A stretch of 64,000 nt of DNA from Neolewinella persica DSM 23188 (GCF_000373105.1 NZ_KB890416.1:1-64000), one strand, 5' to 3'; counted from the stretch's first letter, positions 7,828 through 16,476 are shown. Notes: generated from the letters alone by a model not told the origin. Numbers and translations are program-made.

Positions 7828-8517
7828 CTATCCCTCCAGGAAACGAGCTTCATTCACCAGCATATAATTCCCCGTGCTGTTATAAAGCGTGCCTTCAGGG
7901 AAAGCTTTTTTGAAAGGCCCTTCGTAATACTCCAAAGCCATCCGGGCGTGTTCTTTGGTATCAGCCAAACGGTTGAAGGCGATAGCTCCACCCGGGGCGA
8001 GGCTTGATTTCAGGAGATCCAGAAAATCATCACCATTAAGGTGTTCGGGGACGGTGGCGTCCTGAAAGACGTCGACGCAAATGAGGTCATACTTGCGGGC
8101 ATCTAGTTGCAGGAAAGCGTAGGCATCGGCCTGGCGTACTTCAACCGGAGACCGCAGCGCAGGCAAGCTGTACTCCGAAGCTAGTTCGATGATGACGGGG
8201 TCAATTTCTACGGCGACGTATTCGTAGTCGAGGGCAAGGTAGTCTTCCAGTAATTCGGGGATGCTGCCGAGGCCGAGGCCCAGGACCAGCACGCTGGCTT
8301 TCTCGGGCAGAAGTTCGAATTCGAATCGTTCGAACAGTTTGCGAAAATTCAGGTAGTAATCCCCGAAGCTGTAGATGGCTTCTTCGGCCACGAGCTGCAG
8401 CCTTCCGTGTACCAGGCTGACCTGTAGGAATGTGTTGTAATCGGACGAAGCAGTCTCCAACACCTGTTCGGTGATGTAGCTGAGCCAGACTTTATATTTT
8501 GGGTAAGGAGACTTCAC
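7828..8517 (-). CDS. Spermidine synthase-like (SpeE family) methyltransferase-fold protein
   Basis: The 229-residue protein has a Rossmann methyltransferase-type core. VLVLGLGLGSIPELL (about 76-90) is the nucleotide loop, VAVEIDPVIIELA ends strand 2 with its acidic residue, and YDLICVDVFQDATVPEHL carries the conserved Asp of the spermidine synthase group. The polyamine-site residues are not clearly preserved, and stand-alone SpeE-like proteins in Bacteroidota often have unknown substrates. The start is a GTG at 8515-8517; a -7-like element lies only 7 bases upstream, suggesting a nearly leaderless mRNA. Confidence 0.75.
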   Translation of the reverse strand: MKSPYPKYKVWLSYITEQVLETASSDYNTFLQVSLVHGRLQLVAEEAIYSFGDYYLNFRKLFERFEFELLPEKASVLVLGLGLGSIPELLEDYLALDYEYVAVEIDPVIIELASEYSLPALRSPVEVRQADAYAFLQLDARKYDLICVDVFQDATVPEHLNGDDFLDLLKSSLAPGGAIAFNRLADTKEHARMALEYYEGPFKKAFPEGTLYNSTGNYMLVNEARFLEG

Positions 8518-8523
8518 TGGGCG

Positions 8524-8531
8524 CGAAGATA
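8524..8531 (-). promoter_or_regulatory. Putative -7 promoter element of the SpeE-like gene
   Basis: TATCTTCG on the minus strand differs by one base from TAnnTTTG and lies 6 bases before the GTG start. Confidence 0.35.
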
Positions 8532-8634
8532 GCAGGATTGAAGGTTTTGATGGTTATAATTCACGGGCTTGGAAAGGTAGAAACCGGAGCTCTCCATTTA
8601 ACCGCAATGCGCTAAGTGAGGGAAAGCAATGGTG

Positions 8635-8652
8635 GGCGCGGCCGCAGGTGCA
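8635..8652 (-). repeat. Dispersed 18-bp motif, intergenic copy
   Basis: The minus strand reads TGCACCTGCGGCCGCGCC, a perfect consensus match, in the divergent gap between 8517 and 8748. Confidence 0.9.
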
Positions 8653-8747
8653 AAGTGGAGGAGCGGCGCAAGCATAATAAGCCCGGTCGATAATCGATGA
8701 AAGGCGGTAACTTCCGCAGACCATATAATGAAATAACCTTCCTTCTA

Positions 8748-9392
8748 ATGCGCTTCTGGCTCCTCTTTCCATTTTGTTGTCTATTCGCTTGTTCCCCAAA
8801 AGTCCCGGAAGAAATAAACGGTTACGTGATGGTGGAAGCTGAATCCTATCTAAAACAGACCCAGGATGACATACGCCGCTGGGAGATCATCGATTCCGAT
8901 AGCCCTAAGAAAAACCTGGTGGACCCCGACGAAAGTCACCACGAAACGGCCTCCGGCAGGGCGTACCTGGAGGCCTTGCCGGATACCCGGGTAACGCATG
9001 ACGACGTGCTTACTCCGGGAGTCAACTTCAGCAACGAGCCCGGAAAAATGGCGATAGTCGACTATAAAATAAAGTTCAATACGCCGGGACGTTATTACGT
9101 TTGGGTACGCGCTTTTAGTTCCGGAGCCGAAGACAACGGAATTCATGTCGGCCTGAACGGCGAATGGCCGGAAAGTGGGCAACGTATGCAATGGTGTGAA
9201 GGAAAAAAGCAATGGACATGGGACAGTAAGCAACGGACCAAGGAGGTACACTGCGGAGAGGAAAAGCTGTTGTACCTGGACATCCCCGAAGCGGGAGTTC
9301 ATAAAATATCTTTCTCCTTACGGGAAGACGGCTTCGAGTTTGATGCTTTCGTGCTGAGCCAGGCGTACGTTTCTCCAGATAACCGTCCTTAG
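8748..9392 (+). CDS. Lipoprotein with a carbohydrate-binding-like domain
   Basis: The 214-residue protein starts at the ATG at 8748 (MRFWLLFPFCCLFAC); the lipobox Cys is near residue 15. The domain opens with YVMVEAES and ends with FEFDAFVLS, the usual start and end of CBM6/CBM35-like or glycosidase-accessory beta-sandwich domains; VWVRAFSSGAEDNGIHVGL resembles the middle strands. No catalytic domain is attached, so it probably binds a sugar at the cell surface. Its stop codon coincides with the left end of an inverted-repeat element at 9391, which may have set the present C-terminus. Confidence 0.65.
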   Translation: MRFWLLFPFCCLFACSPKVPEEINGYVMVEAESYLKQTQDDIRRWEIIDSDSPKKNLVDPDESHHETASGRAYLEALPDTRVTHDDVLTPGVNFSNEPGKMAIVDYKIKFNTPGRYYVWVRAFSSGAEDNGIHVGLNGEWPESGQRMQWCEGKKQWTWDSKQRTKEVHCGEEKLLYLDIPEAGVHKISFSLREDGFEFDAFVLSQAYVSPDNRP

Positions 9393-9551
9393 GGACACCG
9401 TACAAATAACTTACGCCTTTTGACCGCCTTATTTTGCCCTCACCGTCCTTAAAAATCATTTCCGTAACTGAGGCTATGCAAAGAATTTTGAAGAACAGTG
9501 AGAGCAAAAATGTCAGGTTAAAAATCAGAAAGTTATTTATACGGCGTCCCT
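9391..9551. mobile_element. MITE-like element with 22-bp terminal inverted repeats
   Basis: The two ends (9391-9412 and 9530-9551) are inverted copies with two mismatches over 22 bp, with core AAATAACTT next to GGGAC. A second inner inverted pair (about 9433-9457 against 9482-9507) lets nearly the whole 161 bp fold into one hairpin. TTA flanks the GGGAC ends on both sides, which may be a target-site duplication. No coding capacity. It abuts the stop codon of the upstream lipoprotein gene. Confidence 0.6.
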
Positions 9552-9718
9552 TAATGAACAAACGACCTGTATACTTTGAGCAGGATCGGAGGCGTTGAAC
9601 ATATTTCTCTATATTCAGTTGCTTTCAAAGGAGGTAAGTTAATTTATGACCTATCTTCCGGCTCCTCCCTTTCAGGAGAACGCCACCTATTTTTACAAAA
9701 ACCATAAAAGAAATACTA

Positions 9719-10285
9719 ATGGGAATTAATGAAGTTATAAGCCGTCTTGAAACTGGAAACAAACGATTCGTTGCCGATAAACTGGATGGCAAACTGCAAG
9801 ATTCAAGCCGGAGAGGTGCCCTGACTGGGGGACAAGAGCCCTACGCTATCGTACTGAGTTGTGCGGACAGCCGGGTAGTACCCGAACTGGCTTTCGATAC
9901 GGGGCTGGGCGAATTATTCGTCGTCAGAGTAGCCGGAAACATCGCCAATACTTCTTCTATCGCCAGCATCGAGTATGCTGTGGCGCACATCGGTTCCAAA
10001 GTGATCGTTGTTTTGGGCCACCAAAGTTGCGGTGCGGTTACTGCTGCCGTTGCCGGTGGAGACAATGGCCATAACCTGAACCACCTCCTGGCACATGTGA
10101 CACCCGCAATTGCCGCGTCTAAAGAAGGTGCTAACATAAACGACGTTGTAAAAGTGAATGCTGAGCTGACCGCCAAGGAACTGGCCAGCCGTTCCTCGAT
10201 CATCTCCGGTGCGGTTGCGAAAGGAGATCTGAAGATCGTCCCTGCATACTATAACCTGGACTCTGGTAAGATCGACTTCCTCTAA
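9719..10285 (+). CDS. Beta-class carbonic anhydrase
   Basis: It interconverts CO2 and bicarbonate. The zinc ligands and catalytic pair are present: CADSR at about 48-52 (Cys ligand, Asp-Arg dyad) and HQSCGAV at about 101-107 (His and Cys ligands). The 188-residue length is within family range, with no signal peptide, so it is probably cytoplasmic. The ATG at 9719 follows an A-rich stretch. It stands alone after an approximately 170-base leader region downstream of the inverted-repeat element. Confidence 0.92.
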   Translation: MGINEVISRLETGNKRFVADKLDGKLQDSSRRGALTGGQEPYAIVLSCADSRVVPELAFDTGLGELFVVRVAGNIANTSSIASIEYAVAHIGSKVIVVLGHQSCGAVTAAVAGGDNGHNLNHLLAHVTPAIAASKEGANINDVVKVNAELTAKELASRSSIISGAVAKGDLKIVPAYYNLDSGKIDFL

Positions 10286-10507
10286 ATGACTACCACCAGA
10301 GACAATAGCGCTAAACGCTGAGACCGAACATGGGCCATCAGGTCCATTATTTGTGATCAGCCGGGGACACAGCCAAAGGGTAGTGCTACTTTTTCCCATG
10401 AAAAGTAGGCCCCCGGCAGGGAGGTTAAACGGTCAACGAATACCAAATTTGCAATTGTCGAGGAATGAATACTTCATTTTAGTGACAGAAGTAATCAGGG
10501 AAGGGTT

Positions 10508-10530
10508 AAAATTTGGGATGACTCATATTT
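10508..10530 (+). repeat. Possible insertion-sequence terminus, solo copy 2
   Basis: It matches 247-269 at 21 of 23 positions (core GGGATGACTCAT). No transposase remains nearby, so it may be the scar of a lost element. It lies between carbonic anhydrase and the AlkD-like gene. Confidence 0.45.
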
Positions 10531-10550
10531 GAATTTTTGGAAGGTTACGG

Positions 10551-11327
10551 TCAGAGATTAGCAACGATCTCCTCCGCCCAGGCCTTTTCCGCCTTTAACT
10601 GGTTGCGTAGCGCGTGTTTAATGATCCACTTCCGTTCTTTGCCGGGAGCGGGCAACCAGCTTTCGATCAATTCCCGGCCGAGGGCTTCGTTGTCTTTCAA
10701 AATGTCGTTAAGGCAATTAGCCACAGATTTTTGGACGAACTTTTTAGGATCGTCTTTCAGGGTAGACAGGATAGGGAACAAGGGAGTGGGGTCATCAATG
10801 AATTGCTGGAGCTTTGGTGCCCAAGGCAGCTTGGGCCGACCACCCTCGCTGGCTAGCCTGCGAAGATGGAAGCTATCTGCCTTGGCCCAGACAGCCATCT
10901 GCTTCAACATCGCTTTCGGGTACTTCTCCAGGTAAGGCCGAATGGTATATTCCGCCGTACTGCGCTGGGTGATTGCTACCATGGCGGCGACGGAATCGGC
11001 GAAATGATCCAAGCCGTACTTTTCCACAAACTTGGCCACGGGCATCAACCAGTAGTACTCCTTGAACATCCCCGTTTCGTTAGGATTAGGCGGGCCGAGA
11101 ATTTGCATCAAGATGGCTAGCTGCTTGGGGTAATCATCCGGAAGGTTATCCTCCAGGCTGTCGGCGATGAGTTCTACGCGGTCTTTAAGCTCCAGCGCAT
11201 CGGCATTATCCTGTACGGTTTGAACGAAGGCAGCAGTATCGAATTTCGGATAGATCGGCTTGATCTTTTCGGCGATTAGCGTGGCTAAGTCTGCGTCGAA
11301 CCAGAGTTTTAGTTGCTTGTAGGCCAT
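10551..11327 (-). CDS. DNA alkylation repair (AlkD-like) HEAT-repeat protein
   Basis: The 258-residue protein starts at the ATG at 11325-11327 (MAYKQLKLWFD); the 12-codon upstream extension is unlikely. It is all helical with tandem Leu-rich pairs and contains VAMVAITQRSTAEYTIRPYL, VWAKADSFHLRRLASEG and FVQKSVANCLNDILKD, the HEAT-like layout of AlkC/AlkD DNA glycosylases. The phrase HALRNQ near the C-terminus is common in Bacteroidota AlkC-like members. It would excise bulky or positively charged alkylated bases. The active-site residues cannot be assigned with certainty. Confidence 0.75.
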   Translation of the reverse strand: MAYKQLKLWFDADLATLIAEKIKPIYPKFDTAAFVQTVQDNADALELKDRVELIADSLEDNLPDDYPKQLAILMQILGPPNPNETGMFKEYYWLMPVAKFVEKYGLDHFADSVAAMVAITQRSTAEYTIRPYLEKYPKAMLKQMAVWAKADSFHLRRLASEGGRPKLPWAPKLQQFIDDPTPLFPILSTLKDDPKKFVQKSVANCLNDILKDNEALGRELIESWLPAPGKERKWIIKHALRNQLKAEKAWAEEIVANL

Positions 11328-11405
11328 GGGAGTGAAGTTAGGATGGTTGGACAAATCCCACAAGCCAAAAAACGATTAGCGGTTCAAAATCGTTATCTTT
11401 AAACC

Positions 11406-12040
11406 ATGGGCAACGACGTTCCTCCATACACGGCTTATGAAATGCTTACTTCTTTGGGCCCTTTGGCCTAGGAAGGGCCCGTTCGCCTTGAGGCATTCAC
11501 AAAGTTTTGCGAGAAGTTTCCGGATTTAATTGCCGAGCGGGAAACTTCGGGTAAGGTTATTGTTATGTCGCCCGTAAAATCTGGTTCCGGAGAAAACGAA
11601 AGCTATCTTAACGGATATGTGTTCGCTTGGAACCTTGCTAATAAGAAACCAGGCAAAGTATACAGCCCCTCAACCGGCTTCCTACTGGAAGGAGAAGAAG
11701 TAGATGCGGCGATGCCGTATGGATTTCCAACGAGCGGCTGGCCCCTTTCGTCGCAGACCCTGATCATAAAGATAAATGGGTAGCGGCAGTTCCGGAGTTC
11801 GTCGTAGAACTCAGGTCAACATCTGATATTCTCAAAAAACTCAAGCGAAAGATGAGTAAGACCTGGATGGCCAATGGTGTCCTGCTCGGTTGGCTCGTTG
11901 ATCCGAAGAAAGAAGTTGTCTACATCTACCGTCAGGGGCAGGAGGAACCGGAAGAGGTTCGCGGCTTTGCGACATCTGTACTTAGCGGAGAGGAAGTGCT
12001 TCCGGGGTTTGAGTTTCCGCTGGTGGAGCTTAATCTGTAA
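11406..12040 (+). pseudogene. Uma2-family endonuclease-like gene broken by a stop codon and a frameshift
   Basis: Translation from the ATG at 11406 gives MGNDVPPYTAYEML and meets TAG at 11469-11471, then continues in the same frame through VIVMSPVKSGSGE to VDAAMP near 11715. There the coding sense moves to another frame: WISNERLAPFVADPDH, VVELRSTSDILKKLKRKM and LLGWLVDP follow and end at 12040. Together these make one Uma2 (PD-(D/E)XK-fold) protein of about 210 residues, including VVELRS and the conserved GVLLGWLVDP. Two lesions argue for a real pseudogene rather than a single sequencing error. Uma2 genes are usually multicopy and of unclear function. Confidence 0.75.
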
Positions 12041-12052
12041 TGCGAAAATGAT

Positions 12053-12742
12053 TTACAACTTTTTTTTAAAGGCTCGAATTTTCCGTAGTAAGCTTTTCCT
12101 TATTTCAGGAGCACCATTTCTCTCTTGATGAGACTTTTCCAGGTAGAATATGTAGTCAATACCTGGAATTGTTGTTTGCTCAACTAAGTAATATCTGAGA
12201 GGGTAAAAGAGATCGTGATCCAGCGGGATTTGTTCCTTCGAAATGATGGAGTTGCCCATAACGTAAACCACAGACTTGCCATTAGTATCGTAAACTTTTC
12301 CATTAAAGGTTTCGATGATGAACCTTCGTTTATAGTTTAAACTGTCGTAGGACGGTTCATGATTGTAATACACGGAATTGAAGCGATCATTCAATAAGTC
12401 AATATCCCTTGCATTGGCAAAAGATATTGTCCTGCTACAGTTGTGTACAGCGTAATTCTCAAGATAGAACAAGTAAGTGTTTGCTTTTTCAAACGTTCGT
12501 CTTGTACAGGAATTTAAGCCTTGAGTTATTCTAATAGTGTCGCTTGTTCTCAAGGAAATTCTGCTGCTCCATTCTTGTTTGATTAACAAGTCGTAGATGT
12601 TCCCCTTTCGTTCAATGACTTTTGCGACGATGATAATTTCGGCAAGTTCTACTTCTTTCTCAAACGAGCGGTCCACGCATTTGCAGGCAAATCCGGTGCT
12701 ATTGGCACAAACTAATAGAACGAAAGTTAGGATGTACTTCAT
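12053..12742 (-). CDS. Exported protein with a possible NTR/TIMP-like domain
   Basis: The 229-residue protein has a signal peptide (MKYILTFVLLVCANSTGFAC) directly followed by CKCVDRSFEK, with VELAEIIIVAKVIER next. An N-terminal Cys-x-Cys after the signal followed by a strand of this kind is the start of netrin-like/TIMP-like modules, here with further Cys at about residues 79 and 102. The rest is unrecognised. The gene is clearly richer in A+T than its neighbours, which may indicate transfer. It lies 2 bases downstream of rlmD on the same strand. Confidence 0.5.
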   Translation of the reverse strand: MKYILTFVLLVCANSTGFACKCVDRSFEKEVELAEIIIVAKVIERKGNIYDLLIKQEWSSRISLRTSDTIRITQGLNSCTRRTFEKANTYLFYLENYAVHNCSRTISFANARDIDLLNDRFNSVYYNHEPSYDSLNYKRRFIIETFNGKVYDTNGKSVVYVMGNSIISKEQIPLDHDLFYPLRYYLVEQTTIPGIDYIFYLEKSHQERNGAPEIRKSLLRKIRAFKKKL

Positions 12743-12744
12743 GT

Positions 12745-14166
12745 CTACCGCAACTCCAACCGCACCACCGACTCACAATGACTGGTCTGCGGAAACATGT
12801 CCACCGCCCGCGCCCTAACGACCTTATATTTCTCGTCTAGCAAGGCCAGGTCCCGCGCCTGCGTCGCGGGGTTACAGGATACGTAGACGATGACGGGAGG
12901 GGCAAGTTGTAGCAGCATCGGAATAACCTTGGGGTGCATGCCCGCCCGCGGCGGGTCGGTGATGAGCACGTCGGGGCGACCGTGTTTCTCCGCAAACTCG
13001 GGCGTCAGGATGTCCTCCGTCCGTCCGGCGTACCAGGTGCAATTGTCCAGGCCGTTCATCTCTGCATTGACCTTAGCGTCGTCGATGGCGGCGGCAATCT
13101 CCTCGATCCCCACCACGGCACCTGCGTCCTTCGCCACATACTGCCCGATGGAACCGATGCCCGTGTAGAGGTCGTAAACGTTCTCGGTGCCCGTCAGACC
13201 GGCATACTCGGCCGTGATGTCGTACAGGCGCTTGCCCTGGCGGGTATTCGTCTGAAAAAACGACTTCGGTCCGATATGGAAACTTACGTGGCCCAGCGTT
13301 TCTTTGATGGTGGAGGTACCCGCGAACAGGTGCATCTCCAGGTCCATCATGTATTCGTTGATCTTGCCGTTGATGCAGTAGTACAGGCTGGTGAGGTGTT
13401 CCCCATAGTCGGCCATGATGGCGTCCAGGAAAGGCTTGATCTGGTCCTGGTCGTTTTCGAAAAAGGCCAGTACCAGCATGCATTCCCCCGTAGTGGTGGT
13501 CCGGATCATGAACTGGCGGAAAAGTCCGACCCGCTCCCGCATATCAAAGAATGGAATCTCCATCCGGATGGCCAACTCCCGGATGCCGTTGCGCAGTTCG
13601 TTGCTCGGGCCGTGCTGGAGGTGACATTTTTTGATGTCGATCAACTTATCGTAAGCACCGGCTTTGTGGAAACCTATGACGTCCATCTCGTTAGTCACCG
13701 TATCATCACCGACTTCGTCGGCCGTCAGCCAGCGGCGGTTGGCGACGCCATATTCAAGCTTGTTGCGGTAGAAACTCGTCTCCTCGCTGCCCAAAATTGG
13801 TTCCCATTCACCGACTTCAACTTTGCCGATACGTGTCAGCGCATCCCGAACAATGCGCTCTTTTTCGCGCAACTGGCCCTCGTAGCTGAAGTCCTGCCAT
13901 TTGCAGCCGCCACAAACACCGAAGTGCTCGCAAAAGGGCTCGACCCGGTCCTCACTTTTCTTATGAAATTCCAGCGGTGCGGCAAAAAGCACCTTTTTTT
14001 TCTTGCGGAAGGGGCGTACGTCCACCACGTCTCCGGGGACTACTTTTTCCACGAAGACGACCATGCCTTCTTCGGTTTTACCCACGCAAAAGCCTTTATC
14101 GGCCAGGCCGGTGATGGTCACATTGTCAATGCGTTCGGGGAAGCGGTTGCGGCGGTTACGGGCCAT
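12745..14166 (-). CDS. rlmD: 23S rRNA (uracil-C5)-methyltransferase, RlmD/TrmA family
   Basis: The 473-residue protein methylates a uracil at C5 using SAM. It has an N-terminal TRAM-like domain (about 12-65), an iron-sulfur-type Cys cluster (C79, C85, C88 in FCEHFGVCGGCKW, plus a later KKCHLQHG), the SAM loop VYDLYTGIGSIGQYVA, and the catalytic loop VYVSCNPATQARDL near the C-terminus. RlmD (position 1939) is the usual assignment for proteins with the Cys cluster; RlmC-like or paralogous specificity cannot be excluded. A -7-like element lies at 14279-14286. Confidence 0.88.
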   Translation of the reverse strand: MARNRRNRFPERIDNVTITGLADKGFCVGKTEEGMVVFVEKVVPGDVVDVRPFRKKKKVLFAAPLEFHKKSEDRVEPFCEHFGVCGGCKWQDFSYEGQLREKERIVRDALTRIGKVEVGEWEPILGSEETSFYRNKLEYGVANRRWLTADEVGDDTVTNEMDVIGFHKAGAYDKLIDIKKCHLQHGPSNELRNGIRELAIRMEIPFFDMRERVGLFRQFMIRTTTTGECMLVLAFFENDQDQIKPFLDAIMADYGEHLTSLYYCINGKINEYMMDLEMHLFAGTSTIKETLGHVSFHIGPKSFFQTNTRQGKRLYDITAEYAGLTGTENVYDLYTGIGSIGQYVAKDAGAVVGIEEIAAAIDDAKVNAEMNGLDNCTWYAGRTEDILTPEFAEKHGRPDVLITDPPRAGMHPKVIPMLLQLAPPVIVYVSCNPATQARDLALLDEKYKVVRARAVDMFPQTSHCESVVRLELR

Positions 14167-14278
14167 GGTCTAGTCAATTAATCAGCGAGTCAAATAGTCA
14201 AGTAGTCAGGCAGGCTCCGGTCCGTTGGCAGCGACTGTTTGACTACCGGACTATTTGACTGCGTAACTAAATAGTCCG

Positions 14279-14286
14279 CAAAGGTA
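14279..14286 (-). promoter_or_regulatory. Putative -7 promoter element of rlmD
   Basis: TACCTTTG on the minus strand, matching TAnnTTTG and identical to the pyk element. It implies a leader of about 110 bases. Confidence 0.4.
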
Positions 14287-14309
14287 CGTTGGAATTTCAC
14301 GGTTTTTTT

Positions 14310-14327
14310 GGCGGGGCCGCGGGTGCA
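14310..14327 (-). repeat. Dispersed 18-bp motif, intergenic copy
   Basis: The minus strand reads TGCACCCGCGGCCCCGCC, two mismatches to consensus. It is flanked by a T run, 24 bases upstream of the rlmD -7 element. Confidence 0.8.
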
Positions 14328-14361
14328 AAAAGAAGGTTTTTAGGCACAAGGCCTTAGCGCC

Positions 14362-14742
14362 TCATCTCCGGACGGTGAGCAATACTACGGTTGACATTAG
14401 GTGTTGGTGGGTTTCGGTATTTGATGGCGATGCCTCCTTCGAATTCCCCGGCAAGGTGCCCTTGAGCAATAATTCGTTCCCCTCAATCTGTAGTGTAAGG
14501 AAGTCATCCGGTTGGCTGAAGAGTTCGCTGCGGAGCCGGGCGGTACGCCCCGTTTTCAGATCAATCAGGAAGATGGCCTCGCCACCGCTCACCGGTTTTC
14601 GGTGCTGCAGCATAGGCAGTTGATCTCTCCAGACCTCCACTTGGCTGATGGAGGCCCATCGAAGTTTGTCCGGAGCGCCGGTAAGCGCTGCGCCGGTCAC
14701 AGAAATCCATCGGTGCTGCCCGGCTTCGTTTTTTTGGACGAG
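14362..14742 (-). pseudogene. Fragment of an unrecognised protein gene
   Basis: A minus-strand frame runs from a stop near 14743 to 14362 without an initiating ATG near its 5' end; the first usable codon is a GTG at 14700. The peptide (AGQHRWISVTGA, KLRWASISQVEVW, GEAIFLIDLKTGRTARLRSE) has normal amino-acid balance and alternating strands, like the inner part of a soluble or PH-like domain. Lack of a start and the small size suggest a remnant. No function is proposed. Confidence 0.3.
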
Positions 14743-14950
14743 TCAGTGGTGCGTCTTAAATATCCTGCCTTCCAGGCCAGGTAGCTCCGTCAATACATAT
14801 GGCTGACCGGAAGGTTGTTGTTGCTGGCCTCGGAGATTATGGCCATATTAGACCAATAAGCCTCCTTCAGTGCTGCCCTCGCATCTGGGAATCATAACGA
14901 AGCCACCGTTTGTTTTATGGTAACCTTCATACTGACCCCGTAGGGGTTGA

Positions 14951-15035
14951 CCCTGAGTAACCCCGGATGGAGGTCGCGGAGTGACCGGCATCCGGGGTGA
15001 GTAGCCAAGGCCGCTCAGCGGCCAAGCACTCAGGG
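14951..15035. repeat. Nested inverted repeat that can fold as a three-way junction
   Basis: CCCTGAGT (14951) pairs with ACTCAGGG (15028). Inside are two hairpins: CCCCGGATG with CATCCGGGG (14961-14997) and GGCCGC with GCGGCC around TCA (15009-15023). The CCCCGGAT arm also occurs at 61162-61205. It sits in a gene-poor stretch (14743-15147) with no other visible content. Confidence 0.65.
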
Positions 15036-15147
15036 TAATAACAGGAAGCAACAGTCATACTCCAGCGATGACTGCCTGTATCCATTGTGTAGTGTGGCTG
15101 GTACCGCCGCTGTACTCTAGTGGCGATCACCAGGTGGCACACAACCC

Positions 15148-16476
15148 CTACAGCCCCAACTCCAAACCAACCCCCTCCGGCACCTCTGCCCTGAAGTGTG
15201 AGATGAAGATCAGCGTCCGTTCCGGCGTAAGTACCGCATCCAGTAATCGGCGACAGCGCTCAATGGTCTTAGCGTCAAGTCCCTGAAAAGGTTCGTCGAG
15301 CAAAAGTACCGGAGGTGCTTTGATCAAGGCCCGCAGCAGGAGGAGCAGTCGTTGCTCTCCGGTAGAAAACTGCCGGAAAGGTTTTGACGTATGGAGGGCT
15401 AATCCGGAAAATCGTAGCAGCGCGTGCAATAGGTCTTCTTGGGCGGAGGTGATCGTTTTCGGCGGTCGAAAGGTATCGTTAAGCCCGCTGAGGAGGACTT
15501 CCCGGGCGGTCAGGCTGCCATCGAAGAAGGCATGCAGTTCCGGCGAGGTGAAACCTATCCGTCTTTTGATGTCCCAGATGCTTTCTCCCCGGCCCCTGCG
15601 GCGGCCGAAGAGGTGGATACGGTTGGCATATGCCTGAGGATGATCGGCATAGATCAGGCTTAGCAACGTTGATTTTCCACTGCCGTTGTTGCCGGAGACG
15701 ACCCACTGCTCTCCTGGTTTCACCAGCCAGTTGAGCTGGTCAAGCACGACTTTCTTACCGTAGGCAACGGATACATTCACCAGTTTTAGTACCTGATCGT
15801 AATCCGGGGCTTTAGCGGTCTCCTGAAAGTATCGGACGATGTCGGTTATTGGTTCGTCGGTTGCTCGTTTCGGGACGGTGTCTATTGGGTAGTCGGAGAA
15901 ATTACCTTGAAAGGCGATTGTCCCCTCTTTCAGGTGTAAACGATGGGTTATGCAAGTGGGCGGGGCATCAGTCATTCCAACCAGGATGAGGCTTACGCCA
16001 TTATTCGACACCAGGTCATCAAGTAAAGTATTCAACCGTGACCGACTTCTGGCATCCAGACCGAGGTACGGGTTATCGATGATCAGTATTTCCGGCTGAC
16101 CGGCAAGGGCTTTGGCCAACAGGAGCTTTCGGGTTTGGCCACTGGAAAGCTTGATGCGTTCCAGGTCAAGTAAATCCGTTGCGTTTAAGTGGCTAAGGGC
16201 GGCTACGGCGGAGGCTTCATCGTGCCCGTTGGCGAGGAGGTAGTCGCGAACGGTCAGGTGCCCGTCGGCATCAAAGGCATTGAAGCGCTGCTGGTAATAG
16301 TGGACGGCGTTGGCATTGTGGAATAACCGGCCGCTGTCAGTGAAGGATACCGTGCGGATCGCTTGGAAACGCTCCCCGGTAAGCCCCGGCCAGCTGCGTT
16401 GTCCGCTAGTTACCCGGTGCCGACCTGACACAGCTTCAGCAAGGGAACTCTTCCCCACGCCGTTGTTTCCCGTCAC
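15148..16476 (-). CDS. Tandem ABC ATPase (two nucleotide-binding domains), ModF-like
   Basis: Two ABC domains in one chain. The first has Walker A GNNGVGKSS, signature LSSGQTRKL and Walker B ILIIDNPYLGLDA. The second has GNNGSGKST, FSTGEQRLLLL and VLLLDEPFQGLDA, and ends with an ISH switch. There is no membrane segment and no permease neighbour, so it resembles ModF or other duplicated soluble ABC ATPases; the substrate system is unknown. The given start is a GTG lying too close to Walker A. The frame stays open to 16608 and encodes a plausible N-terminus (LLRFKDLALARGSAPVLHG) but has no ATG, GTG or TTG before the stop, so the true start is non-canonical or displaced by a frameshift. Confidence 0.8.
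   Translation of the reverse strand: MTGNNGVGKSSLAEAVSGRHRVTSGQRSWPGLTGERFQAIRTVSFTDSGRLFHNANAVHYYQQRFNAFDADGHLTVRDYLLANGHDEASAVAALSHLNATDLLDLERIKLSSGQTRKLLLAKALAGQPEILIIDNPYLGLDARSRSRLNTLLDDLVSNNGVSLILVGMTDAPPTCITHRLHLKEGTIAFQGNFSDYPIDTVPKRATDEPITDIVRYFQETAKAPDYDQVLKLVNVSVAYGKKVVLDQLNWLVKPGEQWVVSGNNGSGKSTLLSLIYADHPQAYANRIHLFGRRRGRGESIWDIKRRIGFTSPELHAFFDGSLTAREVLLSGLNDTFRPPKTITSAQEDLLHALLRFSGLALHTSKPFRQFSTGEQRLLLLLRALIKAPPVLLLDEPFQGLDAKTIERCRRLLDAVLTPERTLIFISHFRAEVPEGVGLELGL

Noticed and set aside
13117-13136. GGCACCTGCGTCCTTCGCC in rlmD, similar to the 18-bp motif
   Set aside because: It encodes the conserved methyltransferase strand KDAGAVVGIE and has a two-base insertion, so chance similarity is likely.
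12934-14181. Plus-strand frame of about 415 codons opposite rlmD
   Set aside because: Shadow of the GC-rich minus-strand gene; the peptide lacks family features.
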